A stretch of DNA of 64,000 bases from Aotearoamyces nothofagi (taxonomy: Eukaryota > Ascomycota > Leotiomycetes > Leotiales > Tympanidaceae): NCBI GenBank assembly GCA_015345905.1, contig JADDTR010000004.1, positions 310,001 through 374,000 of the forward strand, read 5' to 3'. A program made the position numbers and the translations under genes. Below the pieces are notes generated by a model, which had not been told where the DNA came from, ran no database searches, and was given only the letters and a program-made list of their open reading frames with translations. This document shows, in pieces, positions 55,144-64,000 of this stretch (positions are counted from its first letter, which is position 1; the number at the start of each line of letters is the position of its first letter).

Positions 55144-55844
55144 TCGTAGGTGCGAGGGAGGTGGCCCTGACGGCGTATACTGTTGTATGTATTGTGCCTG
55201 ACTCGGCCGCCATGCACTGCCGTGCACTGCCATCCAGTCCACTGGCAACTGGCAGCCAGCCTGTATGCTGACCGCCGTGACCGGTACGAGCACAACCGGG
55301 CGGTGGTTTAGCACGTACTCTATAGTGTACGGAGGCGCGTGTACCGTACCCAACTAGGTACAGCCCCAGAGCCCAATCTTTGCGTCGGTCCACGACGGAC
55401 ATAGATGTAGAAGATTGCGCACCATACTACACCACAGGAGTCAGCGCAGTATATAATACAGTACATAATACAGTGGCAAGTCCTTGGATACTTACATACA
55501 TGGCTGTGCTGTATATGCCTTGTACCTTATCTACTCCAGCAAGCATCACTGATGCTGTATCCAGCACGGTCATAGTATTCTAGTGGGGCCCGGCTGACGC
55601 TCATCCAACTCGGCGGGATTTCCGTACACTCAAAGCTTGTTGATGCGCAGCAGATAGATTAAGGAGAAATGCAGCATCTTGCAGTACGAAGGACATGCGA
55701 CAACGATACAAAGGCAATGGTTAAAGCGAGCGAGGTCACTGCAAATTCGACGAGGATTGAGCCGGTCCGTACAGCCACCTCTCCTTTACGCCGTACATAA
55801 GAAGAAATATAGTAAGAAAGCCGCCGTTGACAGTTGATAGTTGA

Positions 55845-55895
55845 CAGTAGTCCGTAGGTCTGTAGGTAGTCCGTAGGTAGTCCGTAGTCTGCAGT
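55845..55895. repeat. Tandem array, unit GTAGGTAGTCC
   Basis: About four units of about 11 bases. Confidence 0.8.
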
Positions 55896-55961
55896 CCTTC
55901 CTCGAGAAGCTGGCACAGTAAGGTAGCTGCTTCCTTACTCTACTTCATACCCAACCACTCG

Positions 55962-56002
55962 TGAATAAAGGCCATGCTTACTCTGAATAAAGGCCATGCT
56001 TC
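55962..56002. repeat. Direct duplication of GAATAAAGGCCATGCTT
   Basis: Two perfect 17-base copies separated by four to five bases. Confidence 0.9.
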
Positions 56003-56649
56003 CACGATAACCGGATCCAGGGAATCCTTCCTAACCTACGTACCTTGTAGGCGCAGGCAGAAGAAGCCGCAGCCTGTAACTGTATGCTGTCACACGCGGT
56101 GACCCAGGTGCCGCCGACTTCTGGTGGCAGGTCGAAGTCGGAATAGGATGATCAAGAACGGCGGCCAACTGGGGCCCAGTTCATTCTTCCTTGCCAGCCC
56201 AACCACGCGCAAATCCTCACTCCGCCTGCTCTGCGCGCGGCCCTCCGTCGACATGGGACAAAGGCCATTCTTTTGCAAACCACCAGATTGTGCTCCCGGA
56301 GAATGTAGACGTATCGGCCGAAAACATTCTGGAAGACAGCTAGCGATACTAAATACTGTACGTACTGCTGCTAGTACTCGCCATGCATTCCAACGCCCGC
56401 CAACAAAGCAAGGCATGCAAGGCCCTGATTAAGATTCATGATGCTGTATCGGACTCCGTTTCGGCAATCATCGTCATCATCATGCTGCGTGCGGATCATA
56501 GCATTCCGGGAAGAACGACTCGAAACACTGGATTTCCACTCCATCAGGTCTCGAAATCTCTGCTTGGTTCCGACGTCGTTGGCGTGAGCTTCCTGGCACA
56601 CTCCGTGTATGTATGTATTCATGCCATAAATCTGGGGCTCGGCTATGAA

Positions 56650-56692
56650 ACGTCTGCTGTGCTGTGCTGTGCTGTGCTGTGCTGGGCTGTGC
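56650..56692. repeat. GCTGT pentanucleotide microsatellite
   Basis: About eight GCTGT units with minor variation. Confidence 0.9.
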
Positions 56693-57235
56693 GGTGCGTG
56701 CACTTCTTGTACTTATATTTGGATGCTGGAGGGGCCGAATCCAGAATTCAAACCGCCGACTGGCAAGCGTGCCAAGCAACTTCTAGCAAAGCACGATATT
56801 GCGACTTCCCATACCACGACAACGACTTTAATTGAACTTAAAAAAACAAATACAATGGTAGAACTGCTTCTCCTGGATCTCCTGTGAACCTTCCGGAAAG
56901 TATTCCGCCATGTCGTGGTGATACTTCGCGATTAAAACATACATGTCTCCGAAAGGTGCTCGCAGGTGAGATACAACATGTTCACATTGCACAAGTCTAA
57001 GTTGGTAGAAATTAAGTTCAATGTTCTTGGATTCGGAAGGCGTGAAAGATGACTTGATTTTTACATATTTGTTAAGTATAATATTCACTTAGAAGCTCTC
57101 ATATTAAACCTCTTAATGATAGGTATATTGTTGGAAGTAAAGACATCACTTGACACCGGATAGCCAGAAGTGAATCGTGATATTCTTCTAGGACTAAGAC
57201 ATGTTATATAATTATCAAAAGGTACCAGAGACCCG

Positions 57236-57883
57236 TTAAAGTTTCAGTCCTCTCTCCGTCGGTCTGACCCATAACTCTGCCTCATCCTTCCCATGATCGA
57301 CGATTTCTCCAGCCTCCATCAATCTCTTGATGTCTGCAGCAATCTCAGCCTTGATCAGCTTCGATAGTCTCGTGCCGTCGTCATTTCCCAATTTCGCCCG
57401 TGGACCTTCTCCGAGTGCAATATTCTTTCTCTCTTCATCGGTAATCTGTGACGTCTCACGTGCCTCGCCGAGCCGTGGTATGATATGAAAATGAGAATGA
57501 GGCACAGTCTGTCCAGCCTCGACACCTAAAGCTTGTCACCATTAGAGGTTAGAACGCAGTTCAGATGACATACCATTGGCCTGGATGATATTCCAGCTTC
57601 CAGTGTCCACCTCGGCTCCTGTCGCTCTCATAACTGACCTAGAAAGTAGAGGCAGCCATAGTCCTATCGCCGCAGATTCTGCAACAGTCATGTCTGTGGC
57701 CTTTGAACGGTGTACTCGTGGGCAAAGAAGTACATGGCCAGCTGATAATGGTGCAATATCCAGAAAGGCGACGACGACGGGGGTGGAGAGTACGATATAT
57801 GCTGATCCGAGCGGGGCGACGAGGATTGCGGGGTCCGGGGAAGGGCTACAGCCTCTAGCGATCATGCAGAAGGGACAAGACAT
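57236..57883 (-). CDS. HIT-family nucleotide hydrolase/transferase
   Basis: Exons 57883-57574 and 57525-57236 give 199 residues. SCPFCMIARG at the start, then VVAFLDIAPLSAGHVLLCPR with HRSK, NIIQANGVEAGQTVPHSHFH at the exon joint, and the histidine triad H113-x-H115-x-H117 followed by IIPR. The C-terminal 80 residues are charged and helical (SKLIKAEIAADIKRLMEAGE), longer than in minimal HINT proteins and typical of fungal HIT proteins. The family hydrolyses AMP-linked substrates or diadenosine polyphosphates; the natural substrate here is not known. The MSCPFC start fits the fold, with CxxC at the very N-terminus. Confidence 0.9.
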
Positions 57884-58658
57884 TCTCAGTATTATAAGGC
57901 AGAGCTGGCAGCGGTAGTGCTGCAGGGTTGTGTTGCTGTCTGCGTAAATATGCGGCAATTGACGTGAATTAGATATATAGGCGGATAGGTAGGTGGTCTA
58001 AGTATATGAATACCTGGGGGGTATGGAAGTATGATATCCGATACAGTAAGCACTTGTCTTATCATATATGGTATTATCGTCCCTGTACCGTCCCATCCAG
58101 AGGACCAGAAACCACTCTTCCGGATCTTGGACCCTTGGCAAATGCCTTGGCCGGGGATTTCCAAGGTAAGCCAAGAGTTAGGTATGCACAGTTCGGCTTT
58201 TGGGAATTTCTTATTGCCATCTCTACAGTCTGTACGACAGACATACTAACACCATCGAGTCCAGACGACAAATATGCATCATTGCGTGTCCATGAATTGC
58301 ATCATTACAAACAAATCACAAATGAAATAGAAACCTGAGTAAGCGCGTGTCTCCCATTTCTGTGACTTTAGATTTTGCTGAAACAAGTATACCACAGGTT
58401 AAATTGGTTTTGTAAAGCAGATATCGTGTTCCGTTATATGCTAGCCGCCTGGTCATTTCAACAACTCTATCGAAGACGATTATTTCCTTGGGTTCAAGGC
58501 CCTTGTTCTCATATGCCATAGCTAGAATTGTGGCACTAGACCCCCCAGTTCTAGCATCAGAGCTAGAAGTGCCAGCAAAAAGATATAGCTGAACGAGCGG
58601 GATCGAATGATAAGTAGCCCAACCCTATATTTCCGTAACTATCGCCCATAGACATGTA
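57884..58658. other. Gap between HIT and lactonase genes
   Basis: 775 bases; no supported gene. A 67-codon minus frame at 58316-58519 has no known motif. Confidence 0.45.
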
Positions 58659-59953
58659 TCATATACCAAGAAGTGCACCCTTGGTTGTTCGTGCTAGTTG
58701 GACCCTCCACAATCGTGTCTCGGCACATAGAAAGAGCTCTCCCTCTCTGCCGAAGCAAAAGTTTGCGACTCCTCCAGGAACTATGATCCTGCCGATCAGT
58801 GTTCCAGCAGGGTTCCAAACCTCTATCCCATCCCCACATCCGGAATAAACATTGCCATGAATGTCGCACTTGATTCCATCTGGGAAACCTTCGGCCGCAA
58901 AAGCAAAGAGACGCCGATTCACCAGAAACGGAGCTCCAGAATAAACCGCGAGGTCGTATGCGTAGATTGTCGCAGCTCTAAGTCTTCATCAGCTTCGTTG
59001 TCGTTCAAGATATACGTATGAGCACTACCTTCTAGGGTCTCTAGTGCCATCACCTTTAATAGTATCAGTATCTGTAATGTATGCAATCTGCTCATCAGGA
59101 TTAAAACATATCCCATTAGGCTTCCCAACACCATCTGCTACAACTCTAATATCTCCATTCTTTGGGTCGTATCTGTAGACATGATTTGGGAGTTTAGGAC
59201 GTTGTCTAAAGTCCTGCTCATTCGCATAGTTTGGATCCGTAAACCATATTGCTCCATCTTTGGCAACAACAACATCATTTGGCGAGTTGAAGTCTCGCCC
59301 GTGAAAATTCGTTACCAAAGGTTTCGCTGCTGTTCCCCTTGGCATGTGGTATATCCCACCAGTCCCTACCGTAGCTGAACCTTGGGCACAAAAGAGAATA
59401 CTATCCTCTACATAGTTAACACCGCCGTTGGGCATGTCTATGCCGGCTGGTGGGCGCATCTTGACCCATTCCACAGAATGCACATTATTGTTCCCGTTCA
59501 ATCTATCTGTTCGTCCCAGTTTTATTCGTGATATAAGGATCGTAGGGAAGTTTGAACTGCTTGTGGCTTGTAGGAGGTTCGAAGTTATATAGAGCTCTTC
59601 GTGGTTAGGTATGTACACGCATGCTTCGTGGAAGAATGGATTCCGCGACAATTCCGCTGAGGACATGAGGAGCGAGTGTGTGGGTAAAGGACCAACGAGC
59701 GACACGAAGGACTCGTCATATTGTAAAATGCTGATTTCGTCCTTGGAAACCACTAATGGTCTGCCACTATGTCAGCAACTGTGAGTTGAAGTGGAGGATT
59801 TAGCACTGACTTGATGGAACCGTTGGCCTCGGCAACGCGATCAACAATCTTGGTAGATAAGCATCAGCGACGAATAAAGGTTGCATAGGATAGGGGCAGT
59901 ACTTGTATCTCGGTCGAGGTGACCTTAATGCCGCTATTGCTTACAGTCGACAT
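58659..59953 (-). CDS. SMP-30/gluconolactonase-like six-bladed propeller
   Basis: Exons 59953-59903, 59848-59811, 59760-59029 and 58977-58659 give 379 residues. Metal-site words of the SMP-30/gluconolactonase family appear in order: a Glu in FFHEACVYIPNHEEL, an Asn in FNSPNDVVVAKDGAIWFTDP, PNGICFNPDEQIAYITDTD, and the Asp of EGFPDGIKCDIHGNVYSG. The third joint restores RDPRRAATIYAYDLAVYSG. No signal peptide is evident, so it is probably cytosolic. Family members open lactones of sugar acids or hydrolyse organophosphate-like esters; fungal members of this branch often sit in pentose or galacturonate metabolism, but nothing nearby supports that here. Two very short exons (51 and 38 bases) make up the N-terminus. 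Confidence 0.88.
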
Positions 59954-60506
59954 ATTATGTTATTCTGACGAGATTTTCGAAACCCCTGATACGATGTTGA
60001 GGAATGGTTGGGTGAAGGCGCGGTCCGTTGTTAGCCAAGACTGTCTGCGCTTTTGGTTGCCACAGAAGTGCATAGATGTTACATTTGAACACTTATGAAG
60101 TAGTAGTTTCCGGACAGTTTTAGCTTAGTAGATAAGAGGGAGGATTAGGTGAATGGGCCATCGCGAACCTCGAGAGCTCTCACCAGTAAACGACGAGATA
60201 TTCTATGCTCATTTACAGCCTAGATTACTTAGCATATGTCACAAATAAGCCCTGTACTCTGCATAGTCTCCCTAACAATAGGCAAGACCTAAGCAGAGAT
60301 CTAAAGCCTTATGAGGTTGAGAGCCTTGATTTATGGTGCCCACATCGAGACGCTTGTATCTTCACACATTGTTCCCTGTTGGCCTATGCATTCACGAACA
60401 GAGCCTATATACACACATGGAGGATATCGCATAGTGGAACTGTATTCCCGGTAACCTCGATCCTAGCCAGTATCGCCAGTCCGCAATCTATCGTTCAATC
60501 TGCCAT
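59954..60506. other. Gap between lactonase promoter and Atp19 3' end
   Basis: 553 bases. A 122-codon plus frame (60205-60573) overlaps the Atp19 3' end on the opposite strand and looks random. Confidence 0.45.
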
Positions 60507-60910
60507 CTATTTTTTATCTTCCTCTCCCTTTCCATCGGCTTGCGCCAGAAAATCCCTGGAAGGCATTAGCTAGTATTCATGCTGCCATGGTGCAGCAATT
60601 CGAGAGGGGCTCTGCCATACTTGATGAACTTCTCCTCGTCTGAGCTTCCTGCGTTGATCGGTGGAGTCTGTTGCTTCGCCTTTGAACCTCCACTCGTTGC
60701 CAGAGCTATACCACCAAACAAAGTTGCTAGTGTGGCCATTGAGAGCTATTAGAGACGTATTCAGTTAGCAAGACTCCTTGAAAGGAACTATAGAGAAAGC
60801 TGGGAGAGGCCCGCGGTCCCGGAAAGAGTAACTTCTCGGGAGTTCGGCAAGGGATTGCGTACATAGTGAGCAGGAATTTGGCGGCCAACAATCTTATAGG
60901 TAACGACCAT
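60507..60910 (-). CDS. ATP19: Mitochondrial ATP synthase subunit k
   Basis: Three exons (60910-60863, 60745-60621, 60555-60507) give 73 residues, too short and split for a plain ORF scan. MVVTYKIVGRQIPAHY, LSMATLATLFGGIALATSGG and KQQTPPINAGSSDEEKFIKD follow the order of fungal Atp19 (MVxxYxILGRQVxxHYLAMG...SGGSK...PPINA...EEKFIKDFL). The last exon supplies DFLAQADGKGEEDKK, the normal C-terminus. If the second intron (60620-60556) were retained, translation would run into an alternative 18-residue end (KYGRAPLELLHHGSMNTS). Subunit k is a single-pass inner-membrane protein of the F1Fo dimer. Divergent from MTFP1-like gene, 280 bases apart. Confidence 0.9.
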
Positions 60911-61190
60911 CTTGACGGATGTAAGAATTGGTGGTATTAAAGGGGGTGGAGAGATAAATCAAGGTCAATTGGGAGTGTTGCTGATAGTAGGCGACTTGAA
61001 CGAGCAGAGCTTCAGCTCTTTAGCGCCTTGGCATTGGTACGGAACAATTCGGTCACGATGTTTCCCCGGACTCCACACAGACCGAGAGGGCCGAGGCAGA
61101 AGGGAAGCTACGTCAAGTAGATAGAGGAGCGGACTTCTTCCCAAACCTCGACAGTTACAAATTTTTTATCTTTATCATTCTCGGGGTAAA
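60911..61190. promoter_or_regulatory. Shared divergent promoter, ATP19 / MTFP1-like
   Basis: 280 bases between the starts of two genes for mitochondrial inner-membrane proteins. Co-expression is plausible but untested. Confidence 0.5.
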
Positions 61191-62184
61191 ATGGGAAATG
61201 CAAACTCACAAGTAGCTGGCCATAATGCCGAAAAGCAAGACAATCCCTTCTCTACTACCCCGACTACGCAACACGAACAGGACGATGAGAGCAAGCTACC
61301 TCCTAGAACAAAGTTGCCGCCTACATTACAGAAGATAGTTGATCGCGAAGATAAAGATGACAGCATATATGACGAGCTTTGGGATGGAAAGTAAGTTCTT
61401 TACTTTATTTTAATAAATATGATGTCCCTTATCATACCTATAGAAAGCTCATTCTGACTTGAACTCCAACAGAGCCCCGGAGTCTACAGAGAGCAACATA
61501 AGATACGCAGCATATGTTACAAGAATCCGAACAGCTGTCCTTTCAGCCCAACGATATGTAGCTTATACCTCAGACATCGGCGAGTCTTTCCGACCAGTTG
61601 CTCATCCCAATCTGGTCAAAACAGCATATGGAATCTCATGGGCGTACATCGTTGGAGACGTTACTCACGAAGGCTACAAAGCATACTGCAAAAACCAGCG
61701 CATCAGGTACCCTGACCTCCCACGGGAAGCGTCACAGGAGCGATACAACGATGCCGAAAAGTCCTCGAGGTCCACTGCAAGTGACAAGGAAATGCCGCTG
61801 GCGCCTGGAATAGTAACCCCCCTTGAGGATTACAGAACTGTTATGGTTCAGCGAGCTCTTTTCCAAGGTCTCGCAAGTATGGGATTGCCGGCATTCACCA
61901 TACATAGTATTGTCAAATACTCGGGAAGGGCTTTGAAGGATGCGAAGAACTCCAAAGTAAGGGCTTATGGACCCATTGGTATTGGACTCGCCACAGTACC
62001 TGCTCTACCATATATCTTTGATAAACCTGTCGAAGAGGCCGTTGAGTGGGTATTTCACAAGGGATTTGAGAAGTTTGGCGGGCCAGGTGCTGTCGGGAAT
62101 AGTCCATCAACGGGACGGGAGGCGGAGCTGAAGCTATCAACTTTAGAGCAGCAACAACGGCAGAAAACAGAGAAGGAGTTGTAA
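61191..62184 (+). CDS. Mitochondrial fission process protein 1 (MTFP1/MTP18) homologue
   Basis: Exons 61191-61390 and 61473-62184 give 303 residues. A hydrophilic 70-residue start (MGNANSQVAGHN) precedes the MTP18 core: SNIRYAAYVTRIRTAVLSA, YVAYTSDIGESFRPVAHPNL, TAYGISWAYIVGDVTHEGYK, then VMVQRALFQGLASMGLPAFT, IHSIVKYSGRAL and YGPIGIGLATVPALPYIFD, ending KPVEEAVEWVF. Two to four membrane segments fit an inner-membrane protein. Animal MTFP1 controls inner-membrane fission and respiratory uncoupling; fungal roles are largely unknown. MGN at the start would permit N-myristoylation, unusual for a mitochondrial inner-membrane protein; this is only a sequence hint. Confidence 0.9.
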
Positions 62185-62755
62185 GGTCTTGGTATCGCAA
62201 GGGTAAGTTGATATGCATACTACCCTACATATGGCGTCTGGGGAAACCTCAACTTTGTCGTGTTATAATATCCCAACACATCTCTTTACAAGCATTGATA
62301 GTTTAAAGTATCGGAGGTTGTCAATGAAGCAGCTTATAAAATACAGAGAAAAATCTCAATGGCCCGCCTGCACTGAGACCAAAGCTTCTATCTCCAGACA
62401 TTTAGCATCTAACTATTTTCATGATGCCGACATCATATCTACTCCACCAGCTCCATATTAAATTAGTAGCTGAGAATATCTCTAGCAGGTAGCCGTTGCA
62501 GAGCCACCATACCAAGTACCGGTCATAGATCCCATATATTAAAGATGCCATCTCTCCAGAAAAATAGACTTTCCAGGAGCTTCATCCACGATACTATCAA
62601 GTTAGACAAACACAGTAGGATTATGCTCTTTTGCACAGAATATCGATCCCATAGTGAGAGATTAATAGAGCCCAGAGAATCAATAGAAACAGACTTCAAA
62701 TCAATGATTCAGTATAATAGACCATGCCTAATCTATACAGCCTACCTAAAAATAT
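62185..62755. other. Convergent gap, MTFP1-like / exopolyphosphatase
   Basis: 571 bases between stop codons; AT-rich, no gene. Confidence 0.5.
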
Positions 62756-64000
62756 CTAATTATTAGCAATGGCAGTTCTTAGTAACGGAGCAACCTGCTT
62801 CCGGCTATGCTCTGTCCGCTCTTGTACCCAGCATCGCCTCCAACTATTATTCTGTTCCACATCATCTAAATGTCCACCCTCCCATTTCTCCAACCCCAAT
62901 GTCGCTTTAGCGTCATTCTCGAACTTCGTTGCAGCCTTGACACCAGCCTCATCTACTGCCCATACGAGTAGCTCGCGCTTAAACTTTCCTTCAGATGTTG
63001 AAGTCGTCATAACGGACATCACCGAGAGCTTCCTCTCTTCCGAAAATTCCTTTAACGTGTTAAGAAACTTCTCCTCGTTTCCCGCCTTCTTAATGAGGTA
63101 CTCAATGTTCTTGACGACTGAGCTGATACCTAGTTTCACAGATTGGCTTTCGCTCCACTGCTTGTAGTCCTTGCGGAGTATATCAGGCAAGCTTAAATGG
63201 TCGATATCCACAATGGCGTCAGAAATCTCCTTAAAGTACAGGTCCCTATCATATCCATTCTCTCTCGCAGCTTTGATCTTTGCTTCGAGATATTCTGCCG
63301 CGCTGATATCCAACGGCGTGACCTTTGAAGCATCTTTGAGGTTCCCAGTATCGAACAAAATGGGAGCAAGTGCCAATCTAGCAAGCTCTGCATCCCAGGC
63401 GGTGCTTTCAGGGTCGTGTGACTTCGAAGACATCGAATCCCATGCCTCTTTGCTGTACTCAATCACAACACTCGCACAGCTGCCGCTCTTTTTAATTACC
63501 CTCGGTTCAATGCCACACTCCTTTGGCACTTTGTTTTCCTCATCATGGTGATCGATGCAACCTATCACTTGGTTTGAGTAGAGGTCGCCGAGCTCCGCTT
63601 GCAGAGCATTGTGGTCTACGAGGAGCCACTTCGTATCTTTGAACGCTAAAGAGGAAGAGGACTTGGATAGATTAGGAAGATCAGAGAGCGTGATAAGGTC
63701 TGTGGGATTGAGGTTGGCGTGGGAAAGAACAGGACGCAGCTCGAGACGGAGAGCCAGATCGGCGCGAGGGAGATTTGATAATGGGATATGGATGGCCGAA
63801 GAAGCATTGGAATAGCTTCGGATATAGGCCAAGACCACAGCACTACATATGGAATCAAGATCTAAAGATTATGTCAGTGACGGTAGCGATACGTGATATT
63901 ATAGACAGTCCAACAAACCGCTTGGGCTTCGGGAAGGATTGGTGATAGCAAGAGGATATGAAAAGACATACCAGCAGCCTCGTTTCCGACTACAAAGGTG
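62756..64000 (-). CDS. PPX1-like exopolyphosphatase (DHH/DHHA2), 5' end outside window
   Basis: Two exons are seen (64000-63972, partial, and 63861-62756). The intron (GTATGT...TTTAG) restores TFVVGNEAADLDSICSAVVL, the first metal motif (N...DLDS). Then come LLVDHNALQ, CIDHHDEENKVP (the DHH motif), GSCASVVIEY, LALAPILFDTGNLKDASKVT, DRDLYFKEISDAIVDIDHLS and the DHHA2 part with LRKDYKQW and RELLVWAVDEAG. These match yeast Ppx1 and related cytosolic pyrophosphatase/exopolyphosphatases, which remove phosphate from polyphosphate chain ends. The visible part is 378 codons; only the first few tens of residues are missing. Confidence 0.93.

Larger units (their letters stand above)
53681..57235. other. 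3.5-kb gene-free region rich in short tandem repeats
   Basis: Upstream of Bem1 and downstream of the HIT gene. It holds a dense series of unrelated microsatellites and short duplications, listed separately, and no frame with recognisable content. A minus-strand open frame at 56828-57088 of 86 codons has no ATG-supported start or known motif. Confidence 0.55.

Noticed and set aside
56828-57088. 86-codon minus frame downstream of the HIT gene
   Set aside because: No known motif and no splice partner; AT-rich chance frame more likely.
58316-58519. 67-codon minus frame between HIT and lactonase genes
   Set aside because: No homology recognised, no conserved context.

Overview
The window is nuclear DNA from a filamentous ascomycete (Pezizomycotina). 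Most genes carry one to four short introns (about 45-75 bases, GTRNGN...YAG), and the proteins are typical of moulds: Bem1 scaffold, Nup49, Fip1, VPS36, a 2EXR protein, a VBA-type MFS transporter and an ATP synthase subunit k. An AT-rich island with transition-type decay suggests repeat-induced point mutation (RIP). The impression is of a leotiomycete-like genome, but rank below Pezizomycotina cannot be proved from the sequence alone.

Region 1-9.4 kb is an accessory, decaying compartment. It holds a fragment of a FunK1-type kinase, a broken aminoglycoside-phosphotransferase-like gene, one apparently intact but atypical protein kinase, a broken fungal PD-(D/E)XK-like gene with nonsense codons of RIP type, and about 2 kb of very AT-rich repeat DNA with degraded copies of one repeat in both orientations.

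Region 10-64 kb is an ordinary gene-dense core. In order: AP-1 beta-adaptin (-), EMC4 (+), a remnant of an EasG/NmrA-like oxidoreductase (-), MDR quinone-oxidoreductase-like (+), PQ-loop membrane protein (-), TCAB1-like WD40 (+), Zip2/SHOC1-like XPF-fold protein (-), TauD dioxygenase (+), Nup49 (-), Fip1 (+), class-I glutamine amidotransferase-like (-), MFS transporter (+), 2EXR protein (+), spartin/senescence protein (-), Sec14-like (-), maltose-acetyltransferase-like (+), carrier-like membrane protein (+), VPS36 (-), Thp3/LENG8-like (+), thymidylate synthase (-), Bem1 (-), HIT protein (-), SMP-30-like lactonase (-), ATP synthase subunit k (-), MTFP1-like (+) and a PPX1-like exopolyphosphatase cut by the right edge (-). 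Many genes are arranged as divergent pairs with short shared promoters (AP-1 beta/EMC4, Nup49/Fip1, VPS36/Thp3, Atp19/MTFP1) or as close convergent pairs.

Long gene-free stretches (22.6-24.2, 39.6-41.4, 42.3-43.3 and 53.7-57.2 kb) are rich in short tandem repeats. No biosynthetic cluster, CRISPR, tRNA, rRNA or obviously new multi-gene system was found. The most useful observations are the RIP-type decay in the left compartment, very small exons (6 nt in Bem1, 14 nt in the Sec14-like gene), introns whose length is a multiple of three in the Zip2-like and Thp3-like genes, and a small three-exon Atp19 gene that a simple ORF scan misses.
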